Below, piece by piece: positions 60,101 to 64,000 of a DNA stretch of 64,000 nucleotides. Below the pieces are notes generated by a model. That model made no database searches. It was not told the DNA's origin and saw nothing but the letters and a program-made list of their open reading frames with translations. Position 1 is the first letter of the stretch, and every line of letters begins with the position of its first letter. A program made the translations under genes and the position numbers. The stretch comes from Narthecium ossifragum (lineage: Eukaryota > Streptophyta > Magnoliopsida > Dioscoreales > Nartheciaceae): assembly GCA_963920575.1 (NCBI GenBank), contig OY986965.1, forward strand, positions 11,484,290-11,548,289, read 5' to 3'.

Positions 60101-61234
60101 ATTTATGTGTTCTAGCAGCCATAATTCCATGGAAGAAGGAAGAGTTGCGGTCACCCGCTTGAAGCCAAACACCTCTTGCTCTCTGCGTAGCCATTTGCTC
60201 TTGCTGTGCAATGACCTGCTTCCACCCAGACTCAAGCTCTATCAGTTGTGCCTCACCTTGTTCAGTTAGTTCACCATTCTCTTCCTGAACGTACAACATT
60301 TCCAAGCAATTTTCCATCCTCTTTCCAACTTTGAAAACATCCACAGCGGTCGAACTTCTGTCCCAGCCCTTAACTGCATCTTTAATTGCCTTCAATTTGG
60401 ATGTTAGAGTGTATTGTCGAGAACCGGGGTAGGCTTGCTTCCAAATTCTGGCAACCAGAGCTTTAAAAGCATATGTCTTCAACCATTTATGCTCAAGTCT
60501 AAAAATTGTAGGCCATGTTAATTGTTCTTTCTCCTCTATCGAAACCAATAAAGGCAAATGATTTGAGCCTATCCTTGGCAAGTGCCGCACCACTGCACCA
60601 CCAAACAAAGCTTTCCAAGATCTGTTGCACATTGCCCTGTCCAGACGTTCCAAGACCTTAGCTCTGCCACATTGATAATTGGACCAAGTAAAATAGTGCC
60701 CTCTGAAACCAAGATCCATGAGCTCATTAGAAGTTACAAAACTCAAAAAATCTCTCTCAGCAATTCCGAAAACAAACGGAATCCGACTACACTTCTCCTC
60801 TTCAGACAACAGGACGTTGAAGTCGCCCAGCAGAAGATGAGGAAGACTAGTAGCATTGGCTCTCGACAACACCTCCCATAGCTCACGCCTCCCTACAGCA
60901 TTACGTGCACCATAAACAACAGAAACCAGCCACTGAGTCTGACCAGGCGATGAAACGACACCGTAAATGGCCTGAGAAGAGAGGTAAAGAAAAGTAACAA
61001 GCCCAAAGTTCACCTTCCAAACAGCAACCATACCTCTCAGCCGGCCTTCAGACGGAAGCACAAAGGAATTCCAACTCACACCCAACCTACTGTGTATCCA
61101 AGCGTGCTTCTCGTCAGCAACCAGAGTGTCCACTAGTAAAACCATATCAGGATTGTGATCGCGAAACAACCGAAAACAGATACGGCTAACCCGATCAGCC
61201 CCGTCCCCCTGCAATTCCAACAGACTAACTTCAT
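57187..61234 (-). pseudogene. LINE ORF2: endonuclease, reverse transcriptase, zinc-binding region, RNase H
   Basis: Start ATG at 61,234 (MKLVCWNCRGTG), then a frameshift near 61,205 to RVSRICFRLFRDHNPDMVLL. The endonuclease shows HLLLGDFNVLLSEEE and RIGSNHLPLLV. A second frameshift near 59,870 leads to CAEPDGILVEFF. RT motifs are FIPKCKFPKRVKDFRPISLC, VLKVDLRSAYDKVDWSFLE, GIRQGDPLSPYLFVV and the catalytic YADD at 59,161-59,172. A lone TGA lies at 59,143-59,145. Beyond it come GTWIYLGVPLSD, a CPHC...NHVLIEC zinc-binding region, and RNase H (VRVDASKSHGSAAVG, VVAETMVVLYGLQWALEHG, MVESDSKWVVEIL) ending at 57,187. This is the expected domain order for plant L1 ORF2, here about 1,350 codons. Confidence 0.92.
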
Positions 61235-62493
61235 TGATCAACTAGAGAGACCGGGTGCTCACCCGCTTTAGACTGGCAACGACGCCTCTTAGGATTCTTC
61301 TTCTCATTATCCCCCGGCAAACCTTCCATAATCAGATCCTCTTCCTCCATATCCAGAGGCTCTTCCTCCAAATACAACCCCTCATCAGGGCCATTAACCT
61401 CATCCCCATCTTCAAGTTCCAGGTATTTGTTGGCATCATAAACTGGAGTTTCCGTCCTGAACGCGACTTCCAACCGTCGAACACCTTCCTCATGGCGCAC
61501 TTCCTCTCCCTATATGCGCGAGACCTCCTCCAGAGGAAGGAATGGCGCCAAACAAGCCTCAACAAAGTTAGGTTGTACATAGGGATTAACCCATCTCTTA
61601 GAAGAGCCCCAGGCCTTACTACCTCCATTGGATTGAGAAGGCTTGGACCACTTCTATCAGGCCCATGACTTGGGCAATGAGTGGAGTGAACAGTCAACTA
61701 CTTCCCACTAGGCCCAGCTTGATTATGCACCAACCCAGCCCGGGTATCAAGTGGAGTGACCACCTTTTGCTTGCCTTTATCCGGCCCAAGCCCATCTCTT
61801 CTCATGAGATTTAAACTATAGTGGAGACCAGGCTATACTCCACTTAATTCCCCTACCTCCATTACCTTATCACCACGTGGCAAGCCCTTCCCTTTCTTCT
61901 CTGCACAAACCCCATCTGCTATCTTTCCATCTCAATCACCATTAAGGAAAGCTATTGCATGCCTAGAGTTGCCGCCATCCTGTCGAGCCTGATGAGGTAT
62001 GGACTCTCGCCTTAGGTCAACAGGAAGTCCTCCACCTTCCATCTGTCCACGTGTATCCATCCTAGGCGTAAGGGCACCAACGGCGGGTGCACACATTCCA
62101 ACACACTGAAGGCCACCTAAAACTTTGTGCTTCTGCCGGCGAACAACGTGCCACTCTTCCGCCACCGCCGGAGGAATACTCGCCTGTCCGTCCAGGTCCA
62201 TGAGCATCTCCTCATCCTCATCTCAAGCAACCATATCTTCGCTTCTTCCAGGGGGTACCTCACCCTCCCCTTCCATCTCCACGGTCATCCCTGCATCTAC
62301 ACACGGATTCGCCTCCGGCGGGGTTGTGTTAGAGTTAGGAGCTCCATTTCCCATTACTGCTGCCATCCCTTGGCACATAGGCCGATGGGGTTTTGCCATT
62401 TCCTGTGGACGTGGCTTAGAGCAGCTGCCAGCCCCGTGTCCGATACAGGCACACCTATGGCAGATAACAACATCTTCAAAGATGAAATGAACC
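61231..62493 (-). pseudogene. LINE ORF1 (nucleic-acid-binding), C-terminal part, truncated by the assembly gap
   Basis: Near 62,440 a zinc knuckle CHRCACIGHGAGSC (C-x2-C-x4-H-x4-C) is visible. It is followed by acidic, Gly/Pro-rich stretches (VEMEGEGEVPP, DEDEEMLMDLDG). The last part (61,500-61,231) is acidic, then basic (KKNPKRRRCQ), ending VSLVDQ with TGA at 61,233-61,231. Frames change at least twice between 62,200 and 61,500. The stop overlaps the ORF2 start as ATGA. The N-terminal half lies in or beyond the gap. Confidence 0.72.
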
Positions 62494-62693
62494 NNNNNNN
62501 NNNNNNNNNNNNNNNNNNNNNNNNNNNNNNNNNNNNNNNNNNNNNNNNNNNNNNNNNNNNNNNNNNNNNNNNNNNNNNNNNNNNNNNNNNNNNNNNNNNN
62601 NNNNNNNNNNNNNNNNNNNNNNNNNNNNNNNNNNNNNNNNNNNNNNNNNNNNNNNNNNNNNNNNNNNNNNNNNNNNNNNNNNNNNNNNNNNNN
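62494..62693. other. Assembly gap (200 N)
   Basis: Exactly 200 Ns, a conventional placeholder length, so the true distance is unknown. It removes the 5' end of the LINE. Confidence 0.99.
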
Positions 62694-62769
62694 GGAATTC
62701 CTTATTTAGCCTATGAATTTCTCACATAAGTAAGGATTTCCTCCTATGAATAAGGAATTCATATGTTAG

Positions 62770-63010
62770 TTGCTCTCTCTCCCCCCATCTTTCTCTCTCC
62801 ACGTGGTCTTCTCTCTCTCTACCCATCTTTCTCTCTCCACCTGGTCTTCTCTCTCTCCTCCGGCCATGTGGAGAGTTGATGGAGAGAGAGAGTGCGGAGG
62901 AGAGAGAAAGATGGGTGGAGAGAGTGTGTGAGGAGAGCAAGGGAGAGAGAGAGTGCGGAGGAGAGAGAAAGATGGGTGAAGGAGAGAAAGATGCTTCCCT
63001 CTCTCTCTGG
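62770..63010. repeat. GA/CT-rich low-complexity tract with local inverted repeats
   Basis: CTCTCTCTCC- and GAGAGAGAG-rich segments alternate, with CCATCTTTCTCTCTCCAC and inverse GTGGAGAGAG-type blocks. ORFs across it are repeat artefacts. Confidence 0.8.
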
Positions 63011-63299
63011 AGAGAGAAGTCCAGGTGAATGCTTGGCATTGAATACATCAAATTTATAATGATTCCTCACAAGGAGAGGGAAAGATGCTTCAAATTGACA
63101 ACTAACTAAGGAATACTTAAATATTACCATGTATTCCTTTGAACATTACAAGATATTCTTTAAATATTATCAAAACAGCACAGAGAACTGCCGCACTGCC
63201 TATTCAATATAAGTGGGACCCGCTCCCAACATCAGCGAACCGCTCGTGTGGCGTCGTGCAATTCGAGCTCGCTCGTGCTGGCGTCGAGCAAATCGAGCT

Positions 63300-63495
63300 C
63301 GAGCTCGAGTTGACGAGTTGACTCGAGCGTCGAGCGACCGTCCCGAGCTCGAGCGTCGAGCGACCGTCCCGAGCTCGAGCGTCGAGCGACCGTCCCGAGC
63401 TCGAGCGTCGAGCGACCGTCCCGAGCTCGAGCGTCGAGCGAACGTCCCCGAGCTCGAGCGTCGAGCGAACGTCCCCGAGCTCGAGCGTCGAGCCC
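63300..63495. repeat. 26-bp GC-rich minisatellite
   Basis: About seven units of CGAGCTCGAGCGTCGAGCG plus ACCGTCC or AACGTCCC, 26-27 bp each, rich in CTCGAG and GAGCTC palindromes. The array is nearly homogeneous, so recent expansion is likely. Confidence 0.92.
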
Positions 63496-64000
63496 GCTCG
63501 AGCTCGAACGTCGGTCTCTGCCGGCGACGAGGTTGGCGTGACGGCGAACGGCGGGAGACGACGGTGAAATGTCCTCGTTGAATCGCGATGCAAGCAGTGG
63601 GAGTCGGAGGGGAGGAGGCGACGGAGAAGAGAGAGAGAAAAACAGAGGAGAGGGAGGAGGAGCCGGAGGGGAGGGGGAAGAGCCGGAGCTAGAGGGGAGG
63701 ACCTTCTGGAACTCGGCGCCAGCGATGGCGACCTCCATGAACCTTCCCGGAGACGTTGACGGAGAGAGAGAAGAGCGTCAACAGCGTTCCCGAGGACGAC
63801 AATGAAGCGAGATTGAGCGGCGTTGGGGTTGCACGGCGGCGCAGGAGGGTGTTCGGGAGAGAGAAGCGTCAACGGCGTTCCCGCGGACGGCGACGAAGCT
63901 CAGGGAGATCGAACGGCGTCGGGGTTGCTCCAGCCTCTCTCTCTCCTCGCTCTCTCTCCCACCGGCCTCGCTTTCTCTCTCCCCCGCCCTCGCTTTCTTC
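63496..64000. other. GC- and GA-rich sequence at the right edge, no supportable gene
   Basis: Long ORFs on both strands reflect high GC and simple sequence. No domain is recognisable. Two related blocks (GAGCGTCAACAGCGTTCCCG near 63,773 and GAAGCGTCAACGGCGTTCCC near 63,862) show a degenerate duplication. Confidence 0.5.

Larger units (their letters stand above)
57139..62493 (-). mobile_element. L1-type LINE, nearly full length, with ORF1 and ORF2, A-tail at left
   Basis: Minus orientation. The 3' end shows an A-run (57,139-57,145) preceded by AGCCCTAGGGCTCAACTAAT. ORF2 (57,187-61,234) encodes endonuclease, RT and RNase H. ORF1 (61,231-62,493) has a CCHC knuckle. ORF2 carries only three visible lesions. 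The 5' end is lost in the assembly gap at 62,494. No target duplication can be tested for that reason. Confidence 0.9.

Noticed and set aside
63204..63872. 222-codon minus-strand ORF and matching plus-strand ORFs
   Set aside because: Composition follows the 26-bp minisatellite and GC/GA-rich DNA; peptide is low-complexity Arg/Ser/Leu with no domain.

Overview
The window is nuclear DNA of a flowering plant. Two ordinary plant genes with spliced exons lie on the minus strand, and between and around them is a deep stack of plant retrotransposons (Tat, Athila-like and Tekay Ty3/gypsy lineages, L1-type LINEs), a Tourist-like MITE and a Mutator-like element carrying captured gene pieces. I cannot name the species. 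The GC-rich captured fragments lean weakly towards a monocot.

Layout. (1) 484-10,635: the first ten coding exons of a UBP14-type deubiquitinase gene, minus strand, running off the left edge. A decayed gypsy pol sits in its 3.4-kb intron 4. The TATA box is at 10,847-10,854. (2) 11,120-44,845: one 33.7-kb locus that is a single ~14-kb Tat-lineage Ty3/gypsy element swollen by later insertions. Its LTRs are 11,120-12,305 and 43,656-44,845. The sense gag-PR-RT-RNH-aRNH-INT reads left to right (12.3-29.7 kb). A long antisense ORF with a plant-mobile-domain-like region reads right to left (43.4-29.9 kb). Inside it lie a truncated Tekay chromovirus (13,427-~17,763), which itself holds a 550-bp foldback; a Tekay-family solo LTR (21,264-24,883) holding an Athila-type solo LTR (22,928-24,375); another Athila-type solo LTR (25,385-27,133); a complete two-LTR, gag-only Athila-like element (30,988-38,594) holding a Tourist-like MITE (32,301-33,492); and a Tekay-family solo LTR (40,118-42,402). 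Most of these boundaries are fixed by exact 5-bp target-site duplications and by host reading frames that resume on the far side. (3) 44.8-51.2 kb: mostly non-coding, with one exon-like segment, an LTR-like block and the 3' end of a LINE. (4) 51,211-55,256: a complete eight-exon gene for a BIN3/MePCE-type RNA methyltransferase (280 aa), minus strand. (5) 55,375-57,051: a Pack-MULE with 9-bp target duplications and ~237-bp terminal inverted repeats, carrying pieces of a pectinesterase and an EXORDIUM-like gene, inserted 118 bp upstream of the methyltransferase ATG. (6) 57,139-62,493: an almost intact L1-type LINE on the minus strand, ending in a 200-N assembly gap. (7) 62.7-64 kb: GA/CT-rich sequence and a GC-rich 26-bp minisatellite with no supportable gene.

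The only host functions are the two housekeeping-type genes: ubiquitin recycling and RNA 5'-end methylation. The rest is a readable insertion history: Tat first, then the Tekay and Athila-like insertions, then the elements inside those. Exon coordinates come from hand translation and splice-site reading. No database search was possible.
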